From Thioclava sp. SK-1 (GTDB taxonomy: Bacteria > Pseudomonadota > Alphaproteobacteria > Rhodobacterales > Rhodobacteraceae), in contig NZ_MDHA01000028.1 in assembly GCF_001705665.1 (NCBI RefSeq), positions 1-64,000 on the forward strand: a stretch of 64,000 nt of DNA, in the 5' to 3' direction. A program made the translations under genes and the position numbers. The notes beneath the pieces were generated by a model, which worked only from the letters and a program-made list of their open reading frames with translations, did no database searches and was not told the DNA's origin. Of the stretch, positions 49,024 to 57,141 are shown piece after piece. Position 1 is the first letter of the stretch. Each line of letters opens with the position of its first letter.

Positions 49024-49767
49024 TTAAAGTTTCTGTGCGCGGTACAGACCGCAAAGCACCGGGGACAGGCAGGCCGCAACGGCCTGCCGGAGAAGACCGC
49101 GCCCATCATCGGGCGCAGAGGAAAGGTCGGGCCGGGCATAGCCGAACCGGTCATAATCGGCCGCAAATGCCTGGGTTATCAGTGCCAGATCGGCACGCGC
49201 CGGGCGCACCGCCTGGCCCGGAGATGCGCCCTTAAGAGAATGCGGAATATCGGACATGCCCTGCCCCAACCCCAGACAGGCCACCACCGCATCACGCACC
49301 GGGTCCAACCCATCTTCCAGTTTGAACCATTGCGCGTGCTCGGGCAAAAACGCCACCTGTGGGCGTAGGTGATTGTCCAACACATAAGGATCGCGCCGGG
49401 CGGCAGCCAAAACCACATGTAACCAGGTCGAAAACCCCAGCCGGGTCAGCCAAAACAACCGTTTGCGATACATCCGCTGAAATTTATATTCACTGATCAT
49501 TCGTTTGACCGGGTCACGCACAATGCCAAAAACCAGATCTGGCTCCACAGATAACTGCCCTTGCGCATCCGCCCAGGTCAGATGCTGGGGCGAACAGTCA
49601 AACGCCGGATCGCGCCGCTCTCCGGCCAGCCGACGGCTGTGCCAGTCGCCGTCATACAGCTCTGTTTGCGGATAATTATCGATCAAGAACATCTCTACAG
49701 ATGTCCCCCCCGCCTTCGGGCAATGGGCAAAATAGGCGGCGCGCGCATCGGAACGGATCAGGGGCAT
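49024..49767 (-). CDS. Sulfotransferase family 2 protein within the rml operon
   Basis: 247 residues. The 5'-phosphosulfate loop is CPKAGGTSVEMFL (~16-28) and the 3'-phosphate loop is FGIVRDPVKRMISEYKF (~80-96), so PAPS is the expected donor. It lies 21 bp upstream of rmlA and 24 bp downstream of rmlD, clearly within the operon. The likely acceptor is a sugar of the rhamnose-containing polysaccharide, but this is inferred from location alone. No PAPS synthesis genes are in the window. Confidence 0.85.
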   Translation of the reverse strand: MPLIRSDARAAYFAHCPKAGGTSVEMFLIDNYPQTELYDGDWHSRRLAGERRDPAFDCSPQHLTWADAQGQLSVEPDLVFGIVRDPVKRMISEYKFQRMYRKRLFWLTRLGFSTWLHVVLAAARRDPYVLDNHLRPQVAFLPEHAQWFKLEDGLDPVRDAVVACLGLGQGMSDIPHSLKGASPGQAVRPARADLALITQAFAADYDRFGYARPDLSSAPDDGRGLLRQAVAACLSPVLCGLYRAQKL

Positions 49768-49791
49768 AAAAACCTCATGAACAAGGCGCGC

Positions 49792-50631
49792 TTACAAAGC
49801 GCGTAGCACATCCGCAAGGTCCGCTTTCCAGTCGGACCGGGCAATACCGAAGACCGATTGCGTTGTCGCACAATCCATCCGGCTGTTACCGGGACGTTTG
49901 GCCGGTGTGGGATAAGAGGATGCGGGAATATCCTCAACTGTGGTTGCGGCCCCCGATTGGGCAAAAATCGCCCGGGCAAAATCAGCCCAGCTGACATCGG
50001 GCCCACCAGAGAAATGATACAAACCCGCCTTATCAGGGTCTGTTTGCAACTGCTGTGCCATGGTCACACAGGCACGTGCGATCGATGCCGCCGAGGTTGG
50101 GCCGCCGATCTGATCGGCCACCACCGTCAGGTGATCGCGGCTTTGCGACAGGCGCAGCATGGTTTTGACGAAATTGCCACCATGGGCAGAAAATACCCAA
50201 GATGTTCGCATCACTGCAAATGCCCCGCCCGCAGCAATCACCCCGGCTTCGCCCACCAGTTTAGACCGACCATATGCGCCCAAAGGGGCGGTTGGATGAT
50301 CGGGCGCAAAGGGCGTATTTCCTGCCCCGTCAAAGACGTAATCAGTTGAAATATGCACGAAAGGAATGCCCAGATCGGCACAGGCCGCAGCCATCATCGC
50401 AGGGGCTGCACCATTGATCACCGTGGCCAGATCTTCTTCTTCCTCGGCCCGGTCCACAGCGGTATAAGCGGCCGCATTAATCACCGCCTCGGGCGCGGCA
50501 TCGGCAATCGCGCGCGCACAGGCCGCCGGATCGGACAAATCTGCCCGGTCGCGGCCTAAAAACAACGCATCGGGCAAAAGCGTTTTCAGTTCTGTCGCCA
50601 CCTGCCCTGTCGATCCAAAAACCAAAATCAT
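49792..50631 (-). CDS. rmlD: dTDP-4-dehydrorhamnose reductase
   Basis: Last enzyme of the pathway; NAD(P)H-dependent reduction to dTDP-L-rhamnose. It has 279 residues. The Rossmann motif is FGSTGQVATEL (~5-15), the short-chain dehydrogenase YxxxK pair is Y120/K124 in AYGRSKLVGE, and the FVHISTDYVFDG segment (~91-102) carries the conserved Thr-Asp-Tyr. Between rmlD and the gene upstream there is a 63-bp gap. Confidence 0.97.
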   Translation of the reverse strand: MILVFGSTGQVATELKTLLPDALFLGRDRADLSDPAACARAIADAAPEAVINAAAYTAVDRAEEEEDLATVINGAAPAMMAAACADLGIPFVHISTDYVFDGAGNTPFAPDHPTAPLGAYGRSKLVGEAGVIAAGGAFAVMRTSWVFSAHGGNFVKTMLRLSQSRDHLTVVADQIGGPTSAASIARACVTMAQQLQTDPDKAGLYHFSGGPDVSWADFARAIFAQSGAATTVEDIPASSYPTPAKRPGNSRMDCATTQSVFGIARSDWKADLADVLRAL

Positions 50632-50694
50632 GAAATATCCTTCTAAATCATATTCTTATCATAGGGCACGCGGCGCAAATTCCAAGACGTCCTG

Positions 50695-51471
50695 CTACAG
50701 CCATAGCCCCGGCGCGACCACACGGGCCACACCGCGAATATTATCCTTCATACGATATTCAAAGCTCTCGTAATCCTTGTTGGATCCGCCACAGATCCCC
50801 TTGAACCGTGGCTGCACCCGGTAACGCGGCGCGATCTTTGCCCCGGTGTCGCGCGCCTCTTGCAATAAGGTGAACAGACCCTTTTCCGTGACATACCCAC
50901 AACGCCGCCCCTGCCCCAGCAGAAGATCCTCATAAGTGCCAAGCCTGTAGCCCAACATCCGCATTTCGGCCCAGTCATTGCCGCCCAAACGTTCCCCGAT
51001 CAACGGCACAGAGCGCATATCAACATAGATATCCGCATCTTGTGGCCGGGACGCGATCATTGCCGCAATATTCTTCACCAACAACCGTCCGGTGATTTTC
51101 CACACAAATGTTTCGCGCGCGAAACGCTGCGCAAGAAACCGATATGCTGTGTCCAGGATCTCAAACTCGCAGATCCCCTTGCCCAATTCGGGCGATGTTT
51201 CACCTTGAAAGCTCAGCAGCTCTAACGTGATACCCCGTGCGGCGGCGCGCGCTTTGAACGGTTCAAAATCGCTCAGATCTGCATTTGTATTTTCACAAAA
51301 CAAGATCGTCTTGATCCGCGCAGGCACCGTGTCGATGTAATGGCCCAGACCCTCGTGATAATCGGCCCGGCGCAAATCGGAATTGCTGCGCTGGTTATTG
51401 GCCATCTTCGGACTGGTATTGATGGCCCCGGTCAGCAGAAGAACCTCGTCCGCCACACCTTGATCAATCAT
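50695..51471 (-). CDS. Unknown protein in the rml operon, possibly a glycosyltransferase
   Basis: 258 residues, soluble. I do not recognise the family firmly. The segment [16 protein letters not shown] resembles the K-(L/I)-TGRY motif of some WavE-like and related surface-glycan transferases, and [20 protein letters not shown] could be the N-terminal sugar-nucleotide fold. ATG 51471 overlaps the rmlB stop (ATGA), so translation is coupled; the frame to 51546 is rejected. A 16-bp palindrome of the candidate parS type lies inside this gene at 51110. Confidence 0.6.
   Translation of the reverse strand: MIDQGVADEVLLLTGAINTSPKMANNQRSNSDLRRADYHEGLGHYIDTVPARIKTILFCENTNADLSDFEPFKARAAARGITLELLSFQGETSPELGKGICEFEILDTAYRFLAQRFARETFVWKITGRLLVKNIAAMIASRPQDADIYVDMRSVPLIGERLGGNDWAEMRMLGYRLGTYEDLLLGQGRRCGYVTEKGLFTLLQEARDTGAKIAPRYRVQPRFKGICGGSNKDYESFEYRMKDNIRGVARVVAPGLWL
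51110..51125. promoter_or_regulatory. Candidate parS site 1
   Basis: Perfect 16-bp palindrome GTTTCGCGCGCGAAAC inside the unknown rml-operon gene. The same GTTTCGC-NN-GCGAAAC core recurs at 54329 and 56268, near parAB. It resembles the chromosomal parS core GTTTCACGTGAAAC. Confidence 0.55.
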
Positions 51472-52535
51472 GCGGTTTCCTTTGCCTTTTCGCCTGTGCC
51501 CAAACGGGTACCAACGCCGTGACGCGCCTGAAGCGGCTTCCACCATGCATCATTGGCCAGATACCAATCCACAGTGCGTTCCAGCCCCTCTTCCACCGTC
51601 ACGCTGGGACGCCAGCCCAATTCGGTGCGGATCCGGGTCGGGTCAATCGCATAGCGCGCATCATGGCCCGGACGGTCGGTCACGAAAGTGATCTGATCGG
51701 CATAGGACCCTGTGGCTTTGGGCCGTTTACGGTCCAGGATTTCGCATAGGGTTTTCACCAGCTCCAGATTGGTGCGCTCATTCTCGCCACCGATATTATA
51801 GCTGCGCCCCAGCACACCTTTTTCCACCACCAACAGCAGCGCATCTGCATGGTCTTCGACAAACAGCCAATCACGGATATTCGCCCCGTCGCCGTAAATC
51901 GGCAGATCCTTGCCCGCAAGCGCGTTCAAGATGATCACCGGCACCAGCTTTTCAGGGAAATGATACGGGCCATAATTGTTTGAGCAATTGGTCAGCACCA
52001 CCGGCAGACCATAGGTTTCATGCCATGCCCGTACCAGATGATCCGATGCCGCCTTGGAGGATGAATATGGTGAACGCGGATCATAGGGCGTGTCTTCGGT
52101 GAATTTGACCGATGGATCCGCAGGCAACGATCCAAAGACCTCATCGGTAGAGATGTGATGGAAGCGGAAACTGTCTGGTTTGCCCTTTGACACCCAATAG
52201 GCGCGCGCGGCTTCCAGCATATTATAGGTGCCGGTGATATTGGTTTCGATAAAATCGCCTGGCCCGTCGATCGATCGGTCCACATGGGACTCCGCCGCCA
52301 AATGCATCACCGCATCGGGTTGATGTTTTGCAAATACCGCATCCAGCGCGGCACGGTCGCGAATATCGGCCTGCTCAAAGGCGTAATTGGCGCTGTCGGC
52401 GCATTGTGCCACATTGTCCAGACAGGCCGCATAGGTCAGCGCATCAACATTGACCACTGAATATCCGCGCGCCATGGCCAAGCGCACCACAGCCGATCCG
52501 ATAAACCCGGCGCCGCCGGTGATAAGAAGTTTCAT
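51468..52535 (-). CDS. rmlB: dTDP-glucose 4,6-dehydratase
   Basis: Second enzyme of the rhamnose pathway; NAD+-dependent dehydration of dTDP-glucose to the 4-keto-6-deoxy sugar. It has 355 residues. GGAGFIG (~7-13) binds NAD; STDEVFG (~129-135) holds the catalytic Asp-Glu pair and YSSSK (157-161) the Tyr-Lys pair. The spacing to rmlC is 3 bp and its stop overlaps the next start. Both point to one transcript. Confidence 0.97.
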   Translation of the reverse strand: MKLLITGGAGFIGSAVVRLAMARGYSVVNVDALTYAACLDNVAQCADSANYAFEQADIRDRAALDAVFAKHQPDAVMHLAAESHVDRSIDGPGDFIETNITGTYNMLEAARAYWVSKGKPDSFRFHHISTDEVFGSLPADPSVKFTEDTPYDPRSPYSSSKAASDHLVRAWHETYGLPVVLTNCSNNYGPYHFPEKLVPVIILNALAGKDLPIYGDGANIRDWLFVEDHADALLLVVEKGVLGRSYNIGGENERTNLELVKTLCEILDRKRPKATGSYADQITFVTDRPGHDARYAIDPTRIRTELGWRPSVTVEEGLERTVDWYLANDAWWKPLQARHGVGTRLGTGEKAKETA

Positions 52536-52538
52536 GGC

Positions 52539-53102
52539 TCAGCCCTCAAAGGTAAAAGGTGTGTCGAAATCGGACAGGCTTTGCGCCTTTTCGTCCTTCT
52601 CTGAAATAATCGGGGTGATATCGTCAATCGGCCAGTCGATCCCGCAGCTGTCCCATTTCACTGCGCCATCGCAGTCCGGCGCGTAATGATCGGTACATTT
52701 ATAGACCAGCTCGCTATCAGTTTCGAGCGTCATGAACCCGTGCAAGAACCCGCCCGGAATCCACAGCTGTTTGCCATTTTCAAATGACAAGGTTTCCCCC
52801 ACCCATTGCCCATAGGTCGGCGAGCCGCGGCGCACATCCACCGCCACATCAAAAACCGACCCTCGGCCACAGCGCACCAGCTTACCTTGCGCATGCGGCG
52901 GCGATTGGAAATGCAAACCGCGCACGGTGCCTTTTTCGCGCGACAGGGAATGGTTGTCTTGGACAAATTCAGGCAGGTGCAGGCCTTCGCTTTCCAGCTT
53001 CTTGCGGTTCCAGCTTTCAGAGAAAAAACCCCGATGGTCGCCAAAACGCGGTGGAGTTACGATAACAACGCCGGGGAGGGCGGTTTGTTCGATCATGGTC
53101 AA
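52539..53102 (-). CDS. rmlC: dTDP-4-dehydrorhamnose 3,5-epimerase
   Basis: Cupin enzyme that inverts C3 and C5 of the 4-keto sugar. 187 residues. The catalytic His is in RGLHFQSPPHAQGKLVRC (His64), and LWIPGGFLHGFMTLETDSEL with YKCTDHYAPDCDG follows further on. First gene of the leftward operon, with a 317-bp upstream region shared with the divergent ExeA-like gene. Confidence 0.97.
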   Translation of the reverse strand: MTMIEQTALPGVVIVTPPRFGDHRGFFSESWNRKKLESEGLHLPEFVQDNHSLSREKGTVRGLHFQSPPHAQGKLVRCGRGSVFDVAVDVRRGSPTYGQWVGETLSFENGKQLWIPGGFLHGFMTLETDSELVYKCTDHYAPDCDGAVKWDSCGIDWPIDDITPIISEKDEKAQSLSDFDTPFTFEG

Positions 53103-53419
53103 AGCTCGTCTTGCATCGGTTTCAATATGGCGCGGCCCACCTGCCTGCAGTCTTCACAAGAATGCGCAGATTGGCAGACCCACCTCGGCGAAGCCTGCGC
53201 AATTTATTAAGAAATCACAACCGTTATGCGGCAGCCCAGGGCAGTTCAGGCGATGTTTGTCCATTTCTCTGGCATCGTGCAAAGGCCGCAGTGGCTGTAG
53301 GGCAGGGTAATTTCTGCAGCCTGGGTCATGTTTTGGCCATGGTTTTGCCCAAAGCCTTTATTAGAGATGAAAATTAAGGGTAAAAATTTAATCATTCACG
53401 AGTCAGAGAGTCGCGTCCA
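53103..53419. promoter_or_regulatory. Divergent promoter region of the rml operon and second ExeA-like gene
   Basis: 317 bases without a supported gene. It must carry the rmlC promoter and that of the ExeA-like gene. The 53360-53400 part before the ExeA-like start is AT-rich. No clear operator was recognised. Confidence 0.45.
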
Positions 53420-54310
53420 ATGTCCAATATGATGCATATTTACGGTCAGCATTTTGGCATGTCGCAACGACCATTTTCATTGCTGCCTGACCCGGATTTC
53501 CTGTATCTGTCGCCGGCGCATTCCAAAGCGGCAACCTTACTGCGCTACAGTATTGAAAGCCGCACGCCGATAACGGTTATGACCGGCATCACCGGCAGTG
53601 GAAAAACCACGATTCTGCGTCATATGATGCGCGACCTGCCCGCCGATACAACGCCCATTTTGCTGCAAAATGCCGCACGGGGATCTGCCGAAATCCTGCG
53701 CTGGATCATGCAGTCCCTGGGGGTGCAATACACATTGCATCTGCCCCAAAACAGTCTAGTTGATCAATTTGAAGGGTTTCTGGCCCGGCAATTATCCCGC
53801 GGCAAACATACGGTTTTAATCGTGGATGAAGCCCAGCACCTAGACCGGGCTGCCCTGGAAACCCTGCGATTGATGACCAATATCAATGTCGGAAAACGAG
53901 AATTGATTCAGTTGGTTTTGGCCGGTCAGCCCGATTTGGGCGACAGGTTGCGCCAGGAAGATATGGCGCATTTCACACAGCGTATCGGTGTCTGGACCGA
54001 ACTGTGCGCATTGCACAGCAGGCAAACTGCGGCCTATATTGACCACCGGCTTCAGGTGGCGGGGGCGCAGCCGGGGCTGTTCACCCCACAGGCCAAGGCC
54101 CGGATCCACGCGATGTCAGGCGGTATCCCCCGATTGATCAACCAAATTTGTGATCTGACATTGGTCTATGCCTATACCGATCTTCAGATGCAGATCGACC
54201 GTGATTTTGTCGATACAGTCATGCAAGAGGCCGGCACATTCATCTTTGCGCTGGCCGGCCACACGGATGCGGATACAGCGCCTGGGACCGCATTGGCCAA
54301 AGTGGCCTAA
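53420..54310 (+). CDS. Second ExeA-like AAA ATPase
   Basis: 296 residues, clearly paralogous to 28429-29280: YGQHFGMSQRPFSLLPDPDF, Walker A MTGITGSGKTT (~54-64), Walker B VLIVDEAQHLD, LVLAGQPDLGDR and SGGIPRLINQICDL. Unlike the first copy it stands alone, divergent from rmlC and convergent with the FG-GAP protein gene. Its role may be tied to the same envelope machinery, but no partner genes (wzz or kinase) follow it, which makes a separate task possible. Confidence 0.88.
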   Translation: MSNMMHIYGQHFGMSQRPFSLLPDPDFLYLSPAHSKAATLLRYSIESRTPITVMTGITGSGKTTILRHMMRDLPADTTPILLQNAARGSAEILRWIMQSLGVQYTLHLPQNSLVDQFEGFLARQLSRGKHTVLIVDEAQHLDRAALETLRLMTNINVGKRELIQLVLAGQPDLGDRLRQEDMAHFTQRIGVWTELCALHSRQTAAYIDHRLQVAGAQPGLFTPQAKARIHAMSGGIPRLINQICDLTLVYAYTDLQMQIDRDFVDTVMQEAGTFIFALAGHTDADTAPGTALAKVA

Positions 54311-54320
54311 GCTGCAATAT

Positions 54321-54352
54321 CCCCCAATGTTTCGCATGCGAAACATTGGGGG
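54321..54352. promoter_or_regulatory. 32-bp perfect palindrome with candidate parS site 2
   Basis: A perfect 32-base palindrome whose inner 16 bases (54329-54344) are GTTTCGCATGCGAAAC. It lies 10 bp after the ExeA-like stop and just before the convergent FG-GAP gene. It could act as a bidirectional terminator hairpin, but the shared core with 51110 and 56268 suggests ParB binding. It is the most extended of the three copies. Confidence 0.6.
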
Positions 54353-54358
54353 TGCTCT

Positions 54359-55702
54359 TTATAGAGCCGTATCTTGCGCCCCCATTTTACGCGCCTGTAG
54401 ATCACGCTTTTGACGCGACCGGGTCAGATAACCACCCGCCAACAGACCCGACATCAGCAATAGGATCCCCGATGGTATAGGGGTTGCCACCACGGATGCA
54501 GATTGAACCACATGGCTAAGATCAAACAGATAGCCTGCATCCGCCCCATAGGCCCCAACCAAAGCCATCGTACCCGATAGGGACACCGCATAGCCGAAAT
54601 AATCGGAACGCTCCGGGTCGGGGGCGGTCAATGTGGCCAGCAACGCGCCATCATGGATATTATACACATAGGCAGCACCAGCATTGCTGATGCCATACGG
54701 ATCGGCCCGATGAGCCCCTATCAGCGCATAATCCCCTGAAATCGACACGGCATAGCCAAACCAATCGAACCGTTCTGGTTCCGGGCTTAACAGCGTAGAG
54801 ACCAAGGCACCCGTGATCGCATCATATACATAGGCAGCGCCTGCGCTGCTGATACCGCCCGGATCTGCACCATAGGCCCCCACCAGCACATAGCCATTCG
54901 AAAGAGACACCGATTTGCCAAAATAGCTATAGGCCGCCGGTTCCGGGGATGTCAGGGTCGACACCTGCGCGCCCGTAGCTGTGTCATAGACATAGGCCGA
55001 TCCGGCCGAAGCCGCGCCATCTGGATCATCGCCATATGCGCCCACAACCGCATATCCGCCAGATACAGCGACCGACGTGCCGAAGAAATCCGCCCCTGTA
55101 GGGTCTGGATTGGTCAATTCCCCCCGGGCCGTTCCTGTATCGGCGGCGAAATGAAAGGCCGCGCCAGAAGGGCCGACATATTCCAACCAATGCCTGGGCG
55201 CGCCGACCACCAGATCCTCATCTGATAGGGCCACAGACTGTGCAAAATATCCCGAAGTTTCAGGCGCCGGCGCAGAAACCTGATAGTTTAACGCGCCGCT
55301 ATCGGTCCCAAACACATAGACCACGCCGGCGGATGACACGCCTGAAGCATTCGCACGATACGCCCCGACGGCCACCTGATCCGCCGACATAGAGACCGAA
55401 TAGCCGAAATTTGCCGACACTTGCGGATTGGGCTGCGACAGTACCGCATGCAGCCCTCCTGTGTTCAGATCATACATATAGGCGGCACCAGAGTTGGAAA
55501 CGCCATTCGTATCGGCTTGCGGAGCACCGATCAGAATTTTGTCGTCAAAGATCGTAACCGAAGATCCGAATTGATCTCCTGTTGTTGCAGTAGGTGCGTT
55601 GAACGTAAATACCGGATCAAGCAGTGTGACAGCCCCGGATGGGGCCGCAACACCAATACAAAAACAGCTCAACGCGACCATCGAAATGATGTTGGGTCGC
55701 AC
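54359..55702 (-). CDS. FG-GAP (integrin-like) repeat protein with exosortase-type sorting tail
   Basis: 447 residues from GTG 55702, preceded by AAGGAT at a good distance; a longer frame to 55792 has no such signal. The signal peptide (MVALSCFCIGVAAPSGA) is followed by about seven repeats of ~55 residues of the type FGYSVSMSADQVAVGAYRAN, typical of FG-GAP/beta-propeller proteins. The C-terminus has PIPSGILLLMSGLLAGGYL and a basic tail RSRQKRD, the shape of a VPLPA/PEP-CTERM signal with PIPSG instead of VPLPA. It is a probable second substrate of the exosortase at 16883. Likely role: adhesion or matrix binding. Confidence 0.78.
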   Translation of the reverse strand: MRPNIISMVALSCFCIGVAAPSGAVTLLDPVFTFNAPTATTGDQFGSSVTIFDDKILIGAPQADTNGVSNSGAAYMYDLNTGGLHAVLSQPNPQVSANFGYSVSMSADQVAVGAYRANASGVSSAGVVYVFGTDSGALNYQVSAPAPETSGYFAQSVALSDEDLVVGAPRHWLEYVGPSGAAFHFAADTGTARGELTNPDPTGADFFGTSVAVSGGYAVVGAYGDDPDGAASAGSAYVYDTATGAQVSTLTSPEPAAYSYFGKSVSLSNGYVLVGAYGADPGGISSAGAAYVYDAITGALVSTLLSPEPERFDWFGYAVSISGDYALIGAHRADPYGISNAGAAYVYNIHDGALLATLTAPDPERSDYFGYAVSLSGTMALVGAYGADAGYLFDLSHVVQSASVVATPIPSGILLLMSGLLAGGYLTRSRQKRDLQARKMGAQDTAL

Positions 55703-55887
55703 TGTGAAATCCTTATGAGCAGGCTGTAAGATAAGACCATTACAAAAATGAACTTTAGCACAAAAATGCATGCCTGTCCCGCGCGCAAACACGGGTCCAG
55801 GCGTCTATATTGACAAGCCATATATCCCTGGTGGCCGTGCCTGAATACGTGGCATATCCCCGGGACAGGGGAAGATTTTTCAGCGCA

Positions 55888-57054
55888 TCATGAATAGCGC
55901 TTGCGCAGCCAGCCCTGAAGGGCGCGCTGCAAAGCCACATCCACCTGCGGCCCACAAATCCGAATTTCTCCCGTTATAGGGTCGAATTTTACATCGGGCA
56001 TCTCTTCGGTTGCAGCGGGCACGGGGGCTGCATCGGGACCTGTTGGCACTGCCGGGGCTGCATAATCTGCTGCAAGCAACATCTGTTCTGCGGCGCTGTC
56101 AGAGGGTGGTGCGGCACGCAGCCGATCTTGCAATCGCGCTGACAGATCGGGATCCGCCTCAAGCCGCTTAACCAGATCCAACCCGGCACGTTCGGAAATC
56201 GCCGTCGGAAAACGCAACACCGGGTCAAGCTGTTCGACCAGCGTCATAAAGCTTTTAATCTTGGAACGTTTCGCACGCGAAACATTGGCAAACAGGCTCT
56301 GCAATGCCTGTTTTTGGGTATCGAACACCTGGTGTTCCATCGCTTTGACCACGATACGGGCACGTTCATAAAAGCTGATATCTGCGCGGATCTCGTTTTC
56401 TTCAACCATCGCAACATAGGCATCTTGCGATGTCTCTGGTTTACGGATCACTGCCAAAATGCGTGCTGCAGAAAGGCTCTGTTGTGCCTGATTTGAAATC
56501 TGGCGCAACGCCGCCAAACGCCGCCACCCCGAAATCAACCCATAGCGCGGCTGCGCGGCAGAGCCATTGTCGATCACTTCAATCGGGGTTTGTTGTCCGC
56601 GCGCCCGGATCGAGGCGACAAGCGCGGCCATATCCTCATCATCGCTGGTCAAACGGTCGCGCACCAGATGGCCTGCATCAATCTGATCCAAAGGCAGTGC
56701 TTCGACCATACGCCCATTGGCACGGGCCTGTGCCACCATTTCAGACAGCTCTTCCAATGCCGCGCGGTCCGAGGCATCACCGGCGACCTTGGCAATGGGC
56801 GGGCGCACGCCCGTTTTATGGGTGACGGTGCGCGCCACTCCCATCGGGAAGATCGCTTTGGTTTCCAGATCGGAAGGCAGAGCTGTTTCCATGTCATCAT
56901 CAGGGGGCACGCCATGTGTGGGCGTCTGCGGATCGGTTTGCACCGAGAGCGCATCCCCAAGTGCCAGATCAGACAGGGGGGGGCGTATGGGCGCCTCCGG
57001 TGAGGTTTGAAGAAAATCCGGACGGGCAGGGGTCAGGCGTTTGCGCTTGGCCAT
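55888..57054 (-). CDS. parB: Plasmid partitioning protein ParB
   Basis: 388 residues. The N-terminal ~110 residues are variable and Pro-rich. The ParB/Srx domain follows (~115-215: LPLDQIDAGHLVRDRLTSDD, then QTPIEVIDNG and YGLISGWRRLAALRQ), with a helix-turn-helix part (~230-290, RADISFYERARIVVKAME). The ATG has AAGGAG at the right distance, and the gene lies 87 bp after parA on the same strand. A palindrome of the candidate parS type lies inside the coding region at 56268. It would bind parS and form the partition complex with ParA. Confidence 0.93.
   Translation of the reverse strand: MAKRKRLTPARPDFLQTSPEAPIRPPLSDLALGDALSVQTDPQTPTHGVPPDDDMETALPSDLETKAIFPMGVARTVTHKTGVRPPIAKVAGDASDRAALEELSEMVAQARANGRMVEALPLDQIDAGHLVRDRLTSDDEDMAALVASIRARGQQTPIEVIDNGSAAQPRYGLISGWRRLAALRQISNQAQQSLSAARILAVIRKPETSQDAYVAMVEENEIRADISFYERARIVVKAMEHQVFDTQKQALQSLFANVSRAKRSKIKSFMTLVEQLDPVLRFPTAISERAGLDLVKRLEADPDLSARLQDRLRAAPPSDSAAEQMLLAADYAAPAVPTGPDAAPVPAATEEMPDVKFDPITGEIRICGPQVDVALQRALQGWLRKRYS
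56268..56283. promoter_or_regulatory. Candidate parS site 3, inside parB
   Basis: GTTTCGCACGCGAAAC, with seven-base arms around a two-base centre. The flank ATTGG on one side is shared with the 54321-54352 copy, which makes an accidental match less likely. Other GTTTCGC or GCGAAAC occurrences noted are half-sites only. Confidence 0.55.
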
Positions 57055-57109
57055 GTCGTTCTCCTTATATCACAACCGCAGAGCTGCCTCAGGCTCTATG
57101 CGGACAGGT

Positions 57110-57137
57110 CAGCGCGCGGTAAACTGACCGCGCGCTG
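57110..57137 (-). promoter_or_regulatory. Hairpin in the parA-parB gap
   Basis: An 11-bp perfect stem CAGCGCGCGGT / ACCGCGCGCTG with a six-base loop lies between parA stop and parB start. It has no T-run, so it may stabilise parA mRNA or set the ParA/ParB ratio rather than terminate. Confidence 0.55.
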
Positions 57138-57141
57138 CGCA

